From contig OU862908.1 of the NCBI GenBank assembly GCA_917880885.1, forward strand, positions 11,209,501 through 11,273,500: 64,000 bases of DNA, written 5' to 3'. The notes below the pieces were generated by a model, which saw only the letters and a program-made list of their open reading frames with translations, did no database searches and had not been told where the DNA came from. The DNA is from Limnephilus marmoratus. Taxonomy: Eukaryota; Arthropoda; Insecta; Trichoptera; Limnephilidae. The position numbers and the translations under genes are program-made. Of this stretch, positions 1-11,866 are shown one piece after another (positions within the stretch are counted from its first letter, which is position 1; each line of letters begins with the position of its first letter).

Positions 1-748
1 AAGATAGGAATTTTTTTGTAATATGACACGTCCAATTTACATGATGCAGATTGTGCATTCTTCACTTGAACACATCTTGGCTCGTTTATAATACACATCA
101 TCAATAAACATCATACGGGTGTATCACGTTACTTATTATGTTATTTTACCTACATCTAAGTTTTGAATAGTGATCTGTTTAATACAAAATATTAACATTT
201 TATGACGGGGAAGGTGACCTAGGTACTTGCCACTCACATACAACAGGTACCTCCTACTCGAAAATATATTGATTTTTAATATAATAATATGTTTGTTTTA
301 ATAGCGCCAAAGCGTGCCTAACCTACGTGAGTATAATAAAATTACAGACGAAGACTTATAAACTGTTGAATCGAATTACCGTCAAAAACAGTACCTTGTG
401 TTTTTAGCAGCGGGTAAATTATAGGAACATGAAAAGAAGTAAACCCGAAAGCCTTCGTGAATACCGGAGCGCGCAAGACAAATTTCCAAAGCAAAGTTTC
501 TGAAAAAGAAAACCGAGATATATTTTGAGAAGGAGGCCCAACACCCTCGACACCGAGGCGAGGCGAGGCACTCATCTTTATGAAAAGGAGGCTTTGAGTT
601 AGCAAAGCGTAAAAACCTCCGGAAGGAACTTCTTGTCTTTCACAGTTCGTGATTTGTATCTCACTGTACTAATGACCAACAACTGGAACACCTTGATCAA
701 TGTTAGCAGTGCATTCATTTCAGATATACTCCAAGGGACAAATTTATT
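1..748. other. AT-rich DNA, nothing recognised
   Basis: No homology, repeat partner or splice-flanked exon was recognised. An 87-codon open frame on the minus strand (342-605) shows no domain and has no support. Confidence 0.5.
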
Positions 749-822
749 ATTTAATTAAATGAAGACAATATTAGCGAAACTCAATCGAAAATCTGGAGAC
801 AGAAAAACAAGAAAAAGATATT

Positions 823-894
823 GGCTCCACTGGGACCCGAACCCAGGACCCTTTGCTTACATGGCAAGTGCTCTACCAACTGAGCTACGGAACC
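823..894 (-). tRNA. tRNA-like sequence in left arm of foldback (probably not a functional tRNA)
   Basis: The minus strand folds as a 72-nt cloverleaf. The acceptor is GGTTCCG with TGGAGCC, the D arm is GCTC/GAGC, the anticodon stem is CTTGC/GCAAA with one mismatch, and the T arm is CTGGG-TTCGGGT-CCCAG. Positions 34-36 read TGT, but position 33 is A where tRNAs have U, so decoding is doubtful. The A-box and B-box-like segments are intact enough for Pol III recognition. Confidence 0.6.
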
Positions 895-1038
895 TATATC
901 CAATTCGGTCACTTTTAACAGTATCGTCGTATTTCGACTAAGAACAACGCCAATAATATGTGCGTTAAGAAAATGAAGATAATGTTGGTAGTTCTTAGTC
1001 GAAGTATGATACAGTTAAAAGTGACCGAATTGGATATA

Positions 1039-1110
1039 GGTTCTGTAGCTCAGTTGCTAGAGCACTTGCCATGTAAGCAAAGGGTCCTGGCTTCGAGTCC
1101 CAGTGGAGCC
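1039..1110 (+). tRNA. tRNA-like sequence in right arm of foldback (decayed)
   Basis: Inverted copy of the tRNA-like sequence at 823-894 with a few substitutions, including a mismatch in the T stem (CTGGC against CCCAG) and a change in the D loop. It has the same 72-nt length and the same TGT at positions 34-36. The two copies have drifted, which points to a neutral repeat component rather than a selected tRNA gene. Confidence 0.55.
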
Positions 1111-1444
1111 AATATCTTTTTCTGATTTTTCTGTCTCCAGATTTTCGATTGAGTTTTGCTAATATCGTCTTCATTTAATTAAATATCATAATTTGAGATT
1201 TGACTCATAAAGTTAAAAATTAAGAATAAAAATACAAATTTATTAGTTAACCTATCTCAATCTGACAATCCTACTCCCTTGATAATAATGAATATCTTGA
1301 CCACAAAGTAGAAAATCCGAATATATGTCATAACAACAACAGTCTGGAATTTCTAGGTGAACTCGACTACTTTCTTACAACTTTATTTCCCATTTGAGCT
1401 TTGAACCTTTGAAATACTCATCAAACTGTCAATGAATTAGACTT

Positions 1445-1660
1445 GTTTGTTCCGGTGACCGGACAATACAGAATGAACTCAACTCAATATCTCCTTTGAA
1501 AGGTCATTAAAAGGGATGAAAAAAATGGTTAAATAGGTTACGTTACGTTACGTTAAATAGGTTATTGGCTATTTTTTTCCATAGCTTTTAATGACTTTTC
1601 TAACAGGTGTTGAGTTGAGTTTGAGATTCTGAGTTGTCATGGAACCGTTTGTTCCACACT
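1445..1660. repeat. Short palindromic element with (GTTAC) repeats at its centre
   Basis: GAACTCAACTCAA followed by TTTGAAAGGTCATTAAAAG at 1471-1514 is matched in inverted orientation by CTTTTAATGACTTTTCTAAC and GTTGAGTTGAG at 1585-1622. The centre holds GGTTACGTTACGTTACGTTA. Imperfect arms and a short length fit a MITE remnant. No coding capacity. Confidence 0.6.
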
Positions 1661-2961
1661 ATTAAATTGATCAATAAGCTAGTTGCTTCGCGAAATCATA
1701 CGATATGAGTTGTGTCAATGTCATGTGTCAACTTGTAAACTAGATTCAATAACATTAAAATGAAATAAACGGGTTTAGAAGTTTTTGCGACATAAATAAG
1801 TACACGAATTCCAACCAAAATGAATTTATGCAAAGGACATGTAACTACTATAAAATTAAATTTGCACGTTTAGAAACACTTGCTGACATATTCACTGCTA
1901 GTTACTTTCGCTACAGAATTTCTTTGTATAACATTCTACGTGCGAATAATACATAACACATATTCATGATGATTAAATTAATGGTACCTAATATTTTTAA
2001 ATTACCTGCGTGGCAACTTTCCTTTATCCCTGTCCTCTCCTTACCCGTCCCAATTCAAATACCTGTTTCGCACCCTATTTTCTCTACAGTTATAATCGCA
2101 TTTATTTTATTGCTGTGTTTTTATATTTAGGTTTATCACTTGTTGAATCTACACCTGTATTATATATATATTTTTTTAATTGCTGCTTTGTCCTGTTTTT
2201 TTTTTTCTTTTCTTAAATATTCTAGTTTTCATTCAGTTACTTTTATGTTTCTAAATACCTATGTGTGAACATTAATAATTGGTCTTTTTTTGTTATCCTC
2301 TTATGTATATTATATTATTAAGACTGTTTATGTTCCTTAAATAAATAAATAAAACAAATAAATTAAAAATTAAAAACACATGAAAATTTTACATTAGTAT
2401 AAAACAATTCATTGCGTTCACTGCACTTGGAGATAATGTAAATATAAACTTCAAATATAGTGGAAAGTAAAACGACCTAAACAAGGAATATATTGTAAGA
2501 AATAATTTCAACTGCGAGAATGCCATTTTAATCGATAAATATAATATAGAAAAGAAAATTACTTTATTGAATCTCAGAGCACTAACTACAAATATAATAA
2601 TGTGCATACTTACATACCCACATAATGGTCATCAATTATTCGCTTTCGTTTATTTAATCGGTGGAATACAAAGATGAATGATTTCTGCACAAAAATAATG
2701 TTTATGCCTGTACTCTGTTCAGTTGTGATTTAATCTCTAAGATTAATGTCTTGATCCAGCGATTTCAAAACTGTAGGTCGTAAAGATTTTGAAATTATAA
2801 TAATTCATCTTAAGTTAATTTAACTATTTCGCAGAGATAGAAGAGCAAATGGACTAATCGGAGTCGTACTTGGGTAGAAATTTTTTACAAAAAAAATAAG
2901 ATTTACAGCAATGGCTGAACTAAAACCATACTGCGAAACAATCAATGAGCGCAAGACATTA
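1661..2961. other. AT-rich DNA with a possible LINE-type tail
   Basis: No gene recognised. TTAAATAAATAAATAAAAC at 2338-2356 resembles the A-rich end of a non-LTR retrotransposon on the plus strand, but no upstream coding remnant was found. T-rich runs around 2160-2215 produce a spurious short open frame. Confidence 0.4.
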
Positions 2962-3199
2962 CCTGGGTATCTAGTACGGTCGATCGATAAGGATTGTATC
3001 GATAACTTTCGGTAACTTCCCATCATTCCCTAGCATGACTGCAGATCGCCAACGAAGTTCACAATGATGACTAAGTGTTCTTAACATATTCAATTTCAAG
3101 TTTTTAGGTTAGCGATCTGCAGTTGTCTTAAAGAACGGTGAGGATTTAAGAAAAGTTATCGATACAATCCTTGTCGATCGACCGTGCTAGGGGTCCTGG
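2962..3199. mobile_element. MITE with ClaI-like palindromes in its arms
   Basis: The left arm (CTAGTACGGTCGATCGATAA, then GGATTGTATCGATAACTTT) is repeated inverted on the right as AAAGTTATCGATACAATCC, then TTGTCGATCGACCGTGCTAG. A second inner pair, ACTGCAGATCGC and GCGATCTGCAGT, lies inside. Total about 240 bp, non-coding. The arms themselves contain short palindromes (TCGATCGA, ATCGAT). Confidence 0.75.
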
Positions 3200-3394
3200 G
3201 GAGTAAAAATTACTTTACGATAAAGATAGAAAAAGATAGTTACGTACGTTTCCTTACCTATCAATTATTTATCTATTAAGTAAAGCTTGGTAGGTAACGT
3301 AATATATAAGTATCCGATATTATTTGACTGATCCTAGCGAAGACCAGTTTTGACTTGACCACTTCACTTGTAAGATGGTCAATCTGTAAATTTA

Positions 3395-3525
3395 ATTTTG
3401 GGTTCCGTGTCCGGTCAATCCTATCAAGGTGGTAGCCGTTTTTGATAGTACCTTTTTATTCCGCCAAAGGGCGTGAGTGTTGCGATTGGTGCGAGCTGTC
3501 AAGTCGGAATAATCAACATGACGCG
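3395..3525 (+). repeat. Dispersed repeat, partner at 51060-51200
   Basis: Holds CCGTGTCCGGTCAATCCT, GTGGTAGCCG and GCGAGCTGTCAAGTCGG in order. The same segments in the same order occur on the minus strand at about 51060-51200. The family is not recognised. Confidence 0.6.
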
Positions 3526-4247
3526 ATGTCTACTGGTCACAGAGCTACTAAAAGTTACGTACATTTAATAATTAAAGAATTGTCACATATATATCTAATT
3601 TTTTCTCACTATAACCAATATAATGTTTGTTTTTATAATTTAAAATATATAAATAAAAAAAATTGAGTGCAGTTAACAAGCGGTAGAAGCGAAACTTTAC
3701 CAAAACAATCTCAAACTATGAAGAACAAAGAGCCTTGAAAAGTGAGGTCATAATCAAAGCGCAGACATCGCGTCTTTTCCGTTTTATATCTCAACCAATA
3801 GGAGCCTTGATGGGAGTGTAATGCTTCGCACGTGCTGTACGCGTCATTTCCATTTCATCCGAATTCCGAATCGCTAACAAGGAAGTTTCACTTCAAAAAT
3901 AAATTAGGGTACACAATCTGAAAAGTTTTGGAGACCCTGTCAGCCTTCGTAGCAAAGATTTCGACGCATTTTTTTCTGTATTTTACATAATGATTCTCAA
4001 CAAATAAGTTACGATGAATGAGCAAAAAATGTGCAAATAGTTAAAAGGTCATTTCACGGCACAATGATTTTTTCGAATGTTGATAAAAATATAAGAAATA
4101 TGCGCTCTCTGATAAACGCACACCTATTTGCAAATGTAGCAGGTACAAAAATGTTACGTTAAATCACAGAAGAAATTCTAGATAAGCAATGTTTAGGAAA
4201 ACGAAAAATAATAAATAAAATATAATTAAAACAATTTTTAAACTTAC
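3526..4247. other. Unassigned, would be intronic to the candidate minus-strand transcript
   Basis: No repeat partner or coding frame recognised. Lies immediately 3' (minus sense) of the splice donor proposed at 4247-4246. Confidence 0.3.
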
Positions 4248-4700
4248 ATGTTTTGCGTAATGCCAAAACGCCTGTATCGCAAATTAAACAAATCACACCG
4301 TCAAATAACAACACTTAAATTGATATCAATACACCTTTATTCAATCGATTCCAATTTGAATATCAACGGTCAAATTTATTCCTTCCGCTCAGTGCTGTAA
4401 CCGATCTTGGTCCTAGAACTTGGTAAAGATCGATACACTGGTTCAGAGAAATTCTAGAATATTTCTGAAGACTGTCGCTGCAATTTCACTGTTCAGATTT
4501 CGAAACTAAAAGCACTTTCAGCTTCTAAGCTCTCGGAAAACGATTGAAGTGAGAAACGTCGTCGCTCGTAGCGAATACTCGTCTTGGTCGAACGCGCCGC
4601 GGCAAAAGACAAAAGCCCACTGACTAGTGACTGACTACTGACTGCTAACGTGCTAACTGGTACTGACTGCCGACTTCACTAAAGCCAGCCTGAAGCATGC
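4248..4700 (-). promoter_or_regulatory. Candidate promoter and non-coding first exon
   Basis: On the minus strand this is a compact stretch clearly richer in G+C and CpG than its AT-rich surroundings (4560-4740). It begins with several TCAGT-type initiator-like strings (4620-4680) and ends in AACAT|GTAAGT, a good 5' splice site at 4247-4242. The exon interior has no transposon resemblance that I recognise. This layout is what an insect 5' UTR first exon looks like. No TATA box at a convincing distance and no downstream coding exon in the window were found, so the gene it would serve is unknown. It could equally be an island of unique sequence with a chance donor. Confidence 0.35.
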
Positions 4701-4740
4701 GGCGCCGTACTATTGTGATTGTGTACACGAGTGACTATAC

Positions 4741-7505
4741 CTAGCGTGGTGGGTGTTTCGTATCATGACTAAGAAAATGTCGTTTGTTTTTATTCAATTG
4801 ATAAGCCTCAACAATGTGACTAACGAACATGATATCACATGTATCACATAGATACCATTCATTGTATTCGCAGATATTAGAATACGTCAGTTGAATGAAC
4901 CAGTTTAGGCGGGAGTAAGTACATTTATGGTCGTAAGATTTTCAATTGCTCGAAGGCAGTGGAGCTATAGTGTCCGCATTTGGGAAATATGATGAAGTTG
5001 ATGATATGGGGAGTTGATGATAGAGGTAAAGAAAGATAAGAAGGAATCAAAATTTGAAAACATGTTATAAAAAATATTATATATACCCACTACGAAAAAT
5101 TACAACGCATTGGCAGTCGAGAACAATGATGAAACCTAAGACATTTTTCATGATTCTTTGCTAACATAAATAACTAAATTATCATTTTTTTAGCTTGATA
5201 TAATTTATTTTAAAACTACTTAAACTACATTTTTCATTAAACTTTTATTAACAGTCAATTTCGTGAGTACATAATTCTTGATTTCAAAATTTCTCTTTAT
5301 TTCTCTACCCACCTTCTTCCTTTTTATAATTATTACTCACAAATGTATTCATTAGTTAATAATAAGAACCGTTCTCATCCCAGGCATATTTACTGATATT
5401 GTATGAACCTACGTCATAGTTACTATAACCATGTATAATTTAATACGCATTGTCACTTGTTAATAAACAAATATTAATAAATAAATAAACAAACAAAATA
5501 CGATTAAATAAAGAGAGAAATATTTCAAATATAGTTAGGTGAAAATAGATGTAACCGACCATTTTTTTTGTCCAAACATTATATTCAGATTCAAGGAACG
5601 ATACGTCATTAAACATAAACGCAGATAATTATAATACGTTGTGTGTCACAACCAATGTTGAAAAAATAGGTTATTATTTAAGATAGAAATTAAGCAACGT
5701 ATGGACAAAAACAAGATATAAATAATTGAAGAGATATATATTTTAATTCTGCGAAAAAAACCTTAATATTGGTTGAGAAGATTGCATCGCATTAGGTACT
5801 AAATCAGCAAACATAAGCTTAGTTAGATAATATTCGGCAGTGCTGAGTTATTCTGAAACTGTGAACAACCTGCTATCTTTGGAACATTGGATATTAAGCG
5901 TGTAGACATGAAAATCACTGTTTTTCTTAGGAATGTCTCAAAGCGGACGATAAAGCCGCTCTTATCAGAATGTTGTAAGTTGTGATGTTGTGGAACTTGA
6001 AGAAGGTATTTCACTGATAACCCAGTACAAGGAATGTTAAAATATTATTTATCTACGAATGGTATTTAACAATGTAAATTAGACTGAAGTGTAAGTTGGT
6101 ACACAATTGAGTACCTACATCTACGAATGGAAACGTTTTACAGAAGATAAGAAAAATAAATAAGAATATTTAATATAATGAAACAGCGAAAAGAGGCTTT
6201 AAAAATGGTGGACACAATATACCTGTGGATAATATTTGTTAAGAAGACTCAATTTGTATCTGAAACTCCTTCCACGAATTCAAATAAAATAGTGAATAAA
6301 AAGAAATTCTTTAAATGTTGTATAAAAATATTAGGTTAATGAAAGATAAACACAAACTATCAAAAATAGTCACACTTGAAACATTTTTCATAAGAAATGT
6401 GATAATATTAATTTGGTAATACGTTCGATAATAATGCGATAATCAATCTTCAAGGGTCAAAGTTGGGTTAGGTCGGCTTAGATACATAATACCCGGCCTG
6501 GAATAAAATTAAAATAAGGGAAATGTAGATCCAGTAAAACTTGAAAAAGTATCAAACACCCGAGTACAAAAGATACTTGAATACAAAAACCATCCAGTAA
6601 CAGGGAAACATTGCCACAGACAAAAAAAAAACAGAAATGTTGAATACGAGAAGGTACATCGTCGTTTTTGTTTCTCACTTCATCATCTAACGAGGAGAAA
6701 CATGTGAAGAAAGAAAGGTGATGTTTTTGGAAATGCGGTGAACAGAAATAATACATGAATATGTTTCTCCATTCATATGATTTTTCTTGTCAATCCGTTG
6801 CTTCAAAGCTGTTGAACAATGTACTCCAATTAAAAATCGTATCTGTACATTAACTAAATTGTATGTACAGATATTTCTCATTACATGACGATTGTGAAAC
6901 ATTTTCTTATAATTAAATATTCGACGGTTCATGTGTCCCACGCCAGCAAACCGTTTTTGCAAGAATTAGGCAACATGTTTGACAAGCATTATTGTAGGTA
7001 TTGTACGATGCCTAATCAATCGTATAACGTTGCATGGATATTATTATGTTCTAAACTTCACATTAGAAAGAAAATTTGTTATAATTAGGTTAGGTTAGAA
7101 ATAACAGATTTAGGCAAAACAAAATAATCGGTTGTTGGCTTAGTCAAGTTTTGGACATTGGACGAAAACGATGAAATTACCTATAACCTCGAATATTTCT
7201 AAGAAATTTGAAGAAAAATAATTTCAGACTAAACTAAGAATTAGTGCAATTACGCCATCTTATATACGAGTATAAGATAAGTATTCAATCTCGAATACCT
7301 TCTCTTTCCCGCATGGCTTCGACCCTTACTAGTTAGGGACGAGGTATGCTATTGGTTAGAATTAGCACCCCTCCGTTCAGGCTTACAGATGGTCTGATCG
7401 ATATAAGGTCGTGTGGTACCTCGAGAAAGTAAGTTGCCTTCCAGGTCATCCCGCGCATCTTCAAGGGAAAAAAACTCCGGCACGTCTGACATACATGTTC
7501 AGCTA
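4741..7505. other. AT-rich DNA, no gene recognised
   Basis: About 2.8 kb without repeat partner, coding signature or splice-flanked block. A possible LINE-type tail (TTAATAAATAAATAAACAAA) occurs near 5475. TTAGGTTAGGTTAG at 7086-7099 is a short run of the arthropod telomere-like repeat, too short to mean a telomere. Open frames of 63-92 codons at 5823-7088 overlap on both strands and look like chance frames. Confidence 0.5.
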
Positions 7506-7672
7506 AGGGAACGTACCCATACTACGTGACACTTTTGGGGGGGGGGGGGATCTTCAAAATGTCACGCTCCGTACAAATGAGCGGCGGGTTGCTTAGGATT
7601 TTGGTCACCGGGGGGGGGGGGGGGGGGTTAAAAATTGCAAAAAGTTGGTCACGTAGTATGGGTACGTTCCCT
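7506..7672. mobile_element. MITE with 25-bp inverted ends and two poly-G runs
   Basis: Ends are AGGGAACGTACCCATACTAC plus GTGAC and its inverted copy. Inside each end is a G run on the plus strand, 12 G at 7538-7549 and 18 G at 7610-7627. A relative with different ends but the same design lies at 49263-49429. Non-coding. Confidence 0.85.
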
Positions 7673-9089
7673 AACCCAGAGTGAATAATACTCGGAACGT
7701 CGTAACCCTTTTGTTAAAAAGTTTTGACGAGCGGTTTAGGAAACAATTAATTTCCTTTGGGCTAAGTACCTATAAAGTTACCGTTATACTCGTGGTTTTG
7801 TACTGTTTTACTATTATTGATTGTACCTACTCCGAATAAAGACTGATTTGTGTTTACCCCCAAAAGTAATTGTGGATTTTATATAATAACCTCCGGTATA
7901 TTAAGCATTAAGCATTATATCTATAAGATATGGTAGGATGTATGGCTTCCCACTTCGCGCGTATAAAATTACGCATGGACTCGTTTAATTACATCACTCG
8001 ACCGTGGATCGTTTTCACGCCAAATCCCCATCGCTAAAAGCTTTGAGCCAACCTTCAAACCCAATAAAATCATTTTACTTTCAGCTAAAGGTTTAAAATA
8101 GAAAACCAATTAAAACAGCATGAAGGCCATCGAAAGGAAAACATTACCAACCTACGCATTTTCGTCATGTTTTATAACGCCACATTCGTTTTAAAAAATG
8201 GTCGTAAACGATAAGATTTTTATCTTACTAAGTAATTATTGCAACAGTGAAAATGCTCCTTTTCGTAATCTGTTCAAACAATAGGTGTTAATACTGTTCA
8301 TACGTTGACTCTATTGTACGACAAAATTCCGAGCTAAGAATTTTAACAATTATTTATGATGGGTGTCGCGTGATATTGTCTCCTAAACAAAATTAACGCG
8401 AAAACAATACGGCAAGCAATTGACGCAAAAGCAGGTACCTTCTTGTTAAATACTCAAATTGATTGTTTGCTTTTAACTGCGTAATTTCCAGAAATTAATT
8501 ATGTAATTAGACACCACTGAATTATTTCACCCATTCAATAAAAATTATGCATTGTTAAGCTTTTCTCGAAAATAAGCACAACAGTCTCTTTGTTCAATTG
8601 AAAGAATTTGAATGCAATTTTAATAATTATTATTGTGTTGTTTGTAATAGTACATTCCAGGTTTATCGCAGGTATTCTGACAGTATACACATTTTTGCAA
8701 ATTACCTACTTATGTCGGTAACTACCTACTTCCTTGGCGCTTTCATAAAATTCCTAATGCTACATTAATTTTTTAATTTATTAGACTGACAAAATACGAG
8801 TTTATAAGTTATTTCTTACTCACGGCGAGGAGTGGAAATTAAACGAATAATAAGTGGTCATAATTCATAATAGTTGTCTTATCGCAGGAGTTTAAATACA
8901 CTTCTAAATTGGTTACATTACAGAGTTCATAACGTTTAAACGTACTTCACTATCTCAAAACACCCACGTCAAGTATTCTAATCTTCGATCAACTATGATA
9001 TCTAATACGTAAGTTATAAAAAATAATTTTACATTTAACATTTCGGTTCAATCTATACACATAAGTATTAAGGCAGGCATGAAAAAACT
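7673..9089. other. AT-rich DNA, nothing recognised
   Basis: No repeat partner, tRNA-like core or coding frame was found in this stretch. Confidence 0.45.
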
Positions 9090-9780
9090 TTTTTTTTTAA
9101 ATTAAATTTAAGATTATAAAGTTCTGAAGTATTTTAGTTTTAACTTTTGTGACAGCTGTTTCGGCTCACAAGGCCATTTTCAAACTGTGTTTAAACCACT
9201 TTGAGTCGACTTATTTATATGATTCTAAAAGAACAATGTTTAAATGTGTCTAAATTGATTTATTACCGGTTAAAGCAATTTGCTGAGAACATAATTGAGA
9301 CAGTTGACACACTATTAGTTGGGTAATTTGAAATCTGTTTTCCCCGCATTTTAATGTGTTGTGTTCTTAAATGTTTAATAATGACGTTACTGCAATGACT
9401 TGCTTAAGTGCGTTATATTGTTTAGATTTTGTGAACATACTATACATCGCTCTTGAGGCGATTTTTCGCAAAAACAGCGTTATATAAGTTATTCAAATTT
9501 ATTATTTATTATTATTATTATACTAAGAAGTGGGAAATGGATATTTTTCCTTGCTTTATTAATTACGGTTACATTAGGGTCAGTCGTTCGTTTAAAGTTT
9601 AAACGAATACCTTACACACCCTCAAAAATTGAAAATTAGAATCATATAAATGAAAGTGCTTTAATCACAGTTTTAAAATGGCCTTGTAAACGGAAACAAC
9701 TGTCAAAAAAGTAAATACTAAAATTCTTGCAGAACTTAATAAAAACCTAATTAAATTTCATTTTAATTAAAAAAAATTAT
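9090..9780. repeat. Foldback element carrying decayed hammerhead-like arms (family c)
   Basis: The left arm (about 9110-9190) and right arm (about 9666-9775) are inverted copies, sharing GTTCTGAAGTATTTTAGTTT-like and ACAGCTGTTTCGG-like sequence. Read outward, each arm gives TGAAAATGGCCTTGT, then a short stem closing, then GAAAC and ACAGCTGTC or ACTGTC. This is the layout of the hammerhead-like families a, b and e but with substitutions at core positions (UUGAAAA or UUUAAAA for CUGANGA). A compact relative is at 39785-39965. The roughly 480 bp between the arms shows no coding sequence. Confidence 0.7.
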
Positions 9781-9899
9781 AAATTAAATGAAGTTCCACG
9801 AATTAAACATAAATAAAAACAATTAACAAAAAATTGCAATTTTTTCCTTCATACAATATACACGTGGTTCAAGAATTTGAACAATTCATCATTCAATTA

Positions 9900-10090
9900 T
9901 GACCGGTCAGTGGTTGAGTGGGCATAGCGCTTGCGTCCCACCCGAGCGTCGCGTGTTCGATTCCTCGGCTGGCTCCATCACAACACAAGCAACATTTTCG
10001 GCTTTCTGTGGTAGTAGTAGGAGATTTTCAAACATTGTTGGGTTTTATTCGTAACCCTGGAATGTTAGTCTTTCTTTAAAAAAATAAAAA
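9900..10090 (+). mobile_element. tRNA-derived SINE (family S1), fullest copy
   Basis: The head GGTCAGTGGTTGAGTGGGCA is an A-box-type segment and GTGTTCGATTCCT about 45 nt later is a B box, so the head is tRNA-derived. The body contains ACAAGCAACATTTTC, GTAGTAGGAGATTTTCAAA and GTAACC, and the end is A-rich (AAAAAAATAAAAAAATAAAT). Related copies are at 40475-40625 (plus), 35115-35200 (tail only), 61380-61560 (minus) and 41487-41560 (minus, fragment). Non-autonomous; it would depend on a LINE for mobility. Confidence 0.8.
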
Positions 10091-10321
10091 AATAAATAAT
10101 CAAATTCAATGTTCTGTGAGAGTCCTATTCAAGTTCTCTCTTACACAAAGAACTGTGAAACAACCGACCCACTGTTAAATAATAACAAAACTTGAATAGA
10201 ATTTAATATGATGAATTGTTAAAATTAAAAAGCAAACAAATTAATAACCAGAGGGGGGGGGGGGGTGTTCTTCTTTGCCAAAAGATAATTAATAAAATAG
10301 CTGACAAATGTCTATAAAGTG

Positions 10322-10660
10322 AAAACTTCTTTAGAACCGTCATGATTTGAAACTCAATGAAACGGAAACGAGCTATACTAAAAAAAGACAAACACATACA
10401 TCTACAGGATTTAGAATCTGCGAGAGAATGAGATAGTAATAAAATATTTATTTAATTCACGAGTACTCGATTCCAATAAAATACAACAAACCCACAGTCC
10501 CGCGTAAGTCTCCTTTGGTGTAGTGATATAAAGCGCCTGACGAACATTTGCAGACATTTGGCGAACCAACCAAAAAAAAAAATTGGAAAATTAATATCCA
10601 ATCTTCAAACCACTCCAAAATGAACATGCAAAAGAAAACAAAAAAGAAGCGACATCTAGC
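10322..10660 (+). repeat. Dispersed repeat S2, copy 1
   Basis: Starts with AAACTTCTTTAGAACCGTCA and contains GTAGTGATATAAAGCGCCTGAC and CCAATCTTCAAACCACT. It aligns in the same order with 31838-32200 (which keeps a B box, GGTTCGAATCC) and in part with 45645-45840. Probably tRNA-derived SINE sequence. In this copy the B box is degraded. A G run of 11 (10253-10263) precedes it. Confidence 0.6.
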
Positions 10661-11502
10661 GACCCCGAAGAAGAAAACACAAATACTAAAAAGATGACCA
10701 AATGTATAGGAAAAGGTACACTGGAATTCGACGACAAAAATAAAGAAAAAAAAATATTTCTTCATGGTAAAATTAGTAAATTTACCTTCACCGCCTACAA
10801 ATTTTTGTGAGAAATATTATATACCTAAATTTTTAGAAAATAAAATAACTATGTAAATTGATTTCAAAGTGAGAAAGACCCCAATAAATAATATCGAATA
10901 AGATAAAGTATACTTTCGAATGTTTTAATGGAAGAAGGCATTTATTGAGGAATTATGATGTATAGATGTTATAATTTAATTGGCCCTGGTTTCTCGCAAA
11001 CTACGGAAATGTTATGTAAATGATGCTGCTTCATAATAGTTAAGATTAAGTGGACGTGATATTTGATATTTCTTGGTGTAAAAATGGCTTTCTATAGTGT
11101 TTTTCAATCGCTCTAACGGCGATTTCTCACAATATTATTACATTTCTATTATCGCCGAATCTCTTATAAAATCTGCCTTCACACACGTTTTAATTCATGC
11201 ATTTCACTGCAATTTGTAACGAAGGTGTAAAATCGACGTAATAGGTGTGAAATGTATAATTTAACTGGAGATACCGTTAACCCCTCAGGCCTCGGGGATA
11301 TTTTGTTAAAAGGTTAAAATATTTCCGCTTTAAAATAAAATTCAAATAATTTGCATATTTTTTAATGTAGCCGAAAACTAAAAACTGTTTTTAACCCGAG
11401 GGGTTAATTTCTTATAACAAATCATGACATGTTTTATGCAAATGCCTACGTAAATGATTTTCGCATCCTGCTCTGGACGCATTTTTTCAAACAGTTATAT
11501 TT
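10661..11502. other. AT-rich DNA, no gene recognised
   Basis: Nothing coding recognised. A 102-codon minus-strand frame (10457-10765) is rich in Phe and reflects A/T runs. Confidence 0.45.
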
Positions 11503-11866
11503 TGATTATTATAAGCAATTAATTATCAGCCTGAAACACTCATCTACACTGAAAAAATCTTCCGAGAAAAGATACTTGCCGCCAACGGGACTTGAACCCG
11601 TGTCCTTCTGATTGCCGGTCAGGTGCTCTGACCACTGAGCTATATACTAGTGTTTCATTCAACGATTACTGTTTATTACATTTTTTCCACCTGAAAACAA
11701 CCAACTTTATTTTTGTGAGAGAGACATTGTTAGTGCTAGATCTCTCGCTAGGTGGCGTCGAGACAAATTATGTCTACATTATCTATGTCTACAAATATCT
11801 TTTCTCGGAAGATTTTTTCAATGTAGATGAGTGTTTCAGGTTCATAATTATTGCTTATAATAATTG
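11503..11866. repeat. Foldback element with one tRNA-like core
   Basis: Arms at about 11503-11573 and 11796-11866 are inverted copies containing CCTGAAACACTCATCTACA and GAAAAAATCTTCCGAGAAAA. A tRNA-like sequence lies directly inside the left arm. Its inverted ends are unrelated to those of the 749-1184 family, yet the design is the same: long inverted arms around Pol III-type sequence. Confidence 0.75.
11578..11649 (-). tRNA. tRNA-like sequence inside foldback (not a complete tRNA)
   Basis: The minus strand has a D arm GCTC/GAGC, an anticodon stem CCTGA/TCAGA with loop CCGGCAA, and a T arm ACGGG-TTCAAGT-CCCGT. Positions 34-36 read GGC (Ala if decoded), but position 33 is C. The 5' acceptor strand does not pair with TGGCGGC at the 3' end, so this is SINE-like rather than a working tRNA gene. 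Confidence 0.5.

Larger units (their letters stand above)
749..1184. repeat. Foldback element with two tRNA-like cores
   Basis: The two halves are inverted copies. Both ends carry the palindrome ATTTAATTAAAT followed by GAAGACAATATTAGC-type sequence and a stretch reading CTCAATCGAAAATCTGGAGA. Each half contains a 72-nt tRNA-like sequence, and the halves meet near 950-985 around GTTCTTAGTCG. A second member of the same family lies at 21229-21475. What is seen: long terminal inverted repeats enclosing Pol III-type promoter sequence. Inference: a foldback or MITE-like element that captured, or evolved from, a tRNA gene. It could also be a head-to-head pair of SINE insertions, but the shared ATTTAATTAAAT ends in two loci argue for one unit. 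Confidence 0.8.

Noticed and set aside
823..1110. Functional tRNA genes
   Set aside because: The cloverleaf is good but position 33 is not U, the two copies have drifted apart and they sit in a foldback repeat.
3776..3802. TATA-like ATATAAAAC and CCAAT-like string on the minus strand as a promoter
   Set aside because: The two motifs are only a few bases apart, not at promoter spacing, and no exon follows.
7086..7099. Telomeric TTAGG repeat (also near 34490)
   Set aside because: Only two to three units; common as isolated strings in insect genomes.
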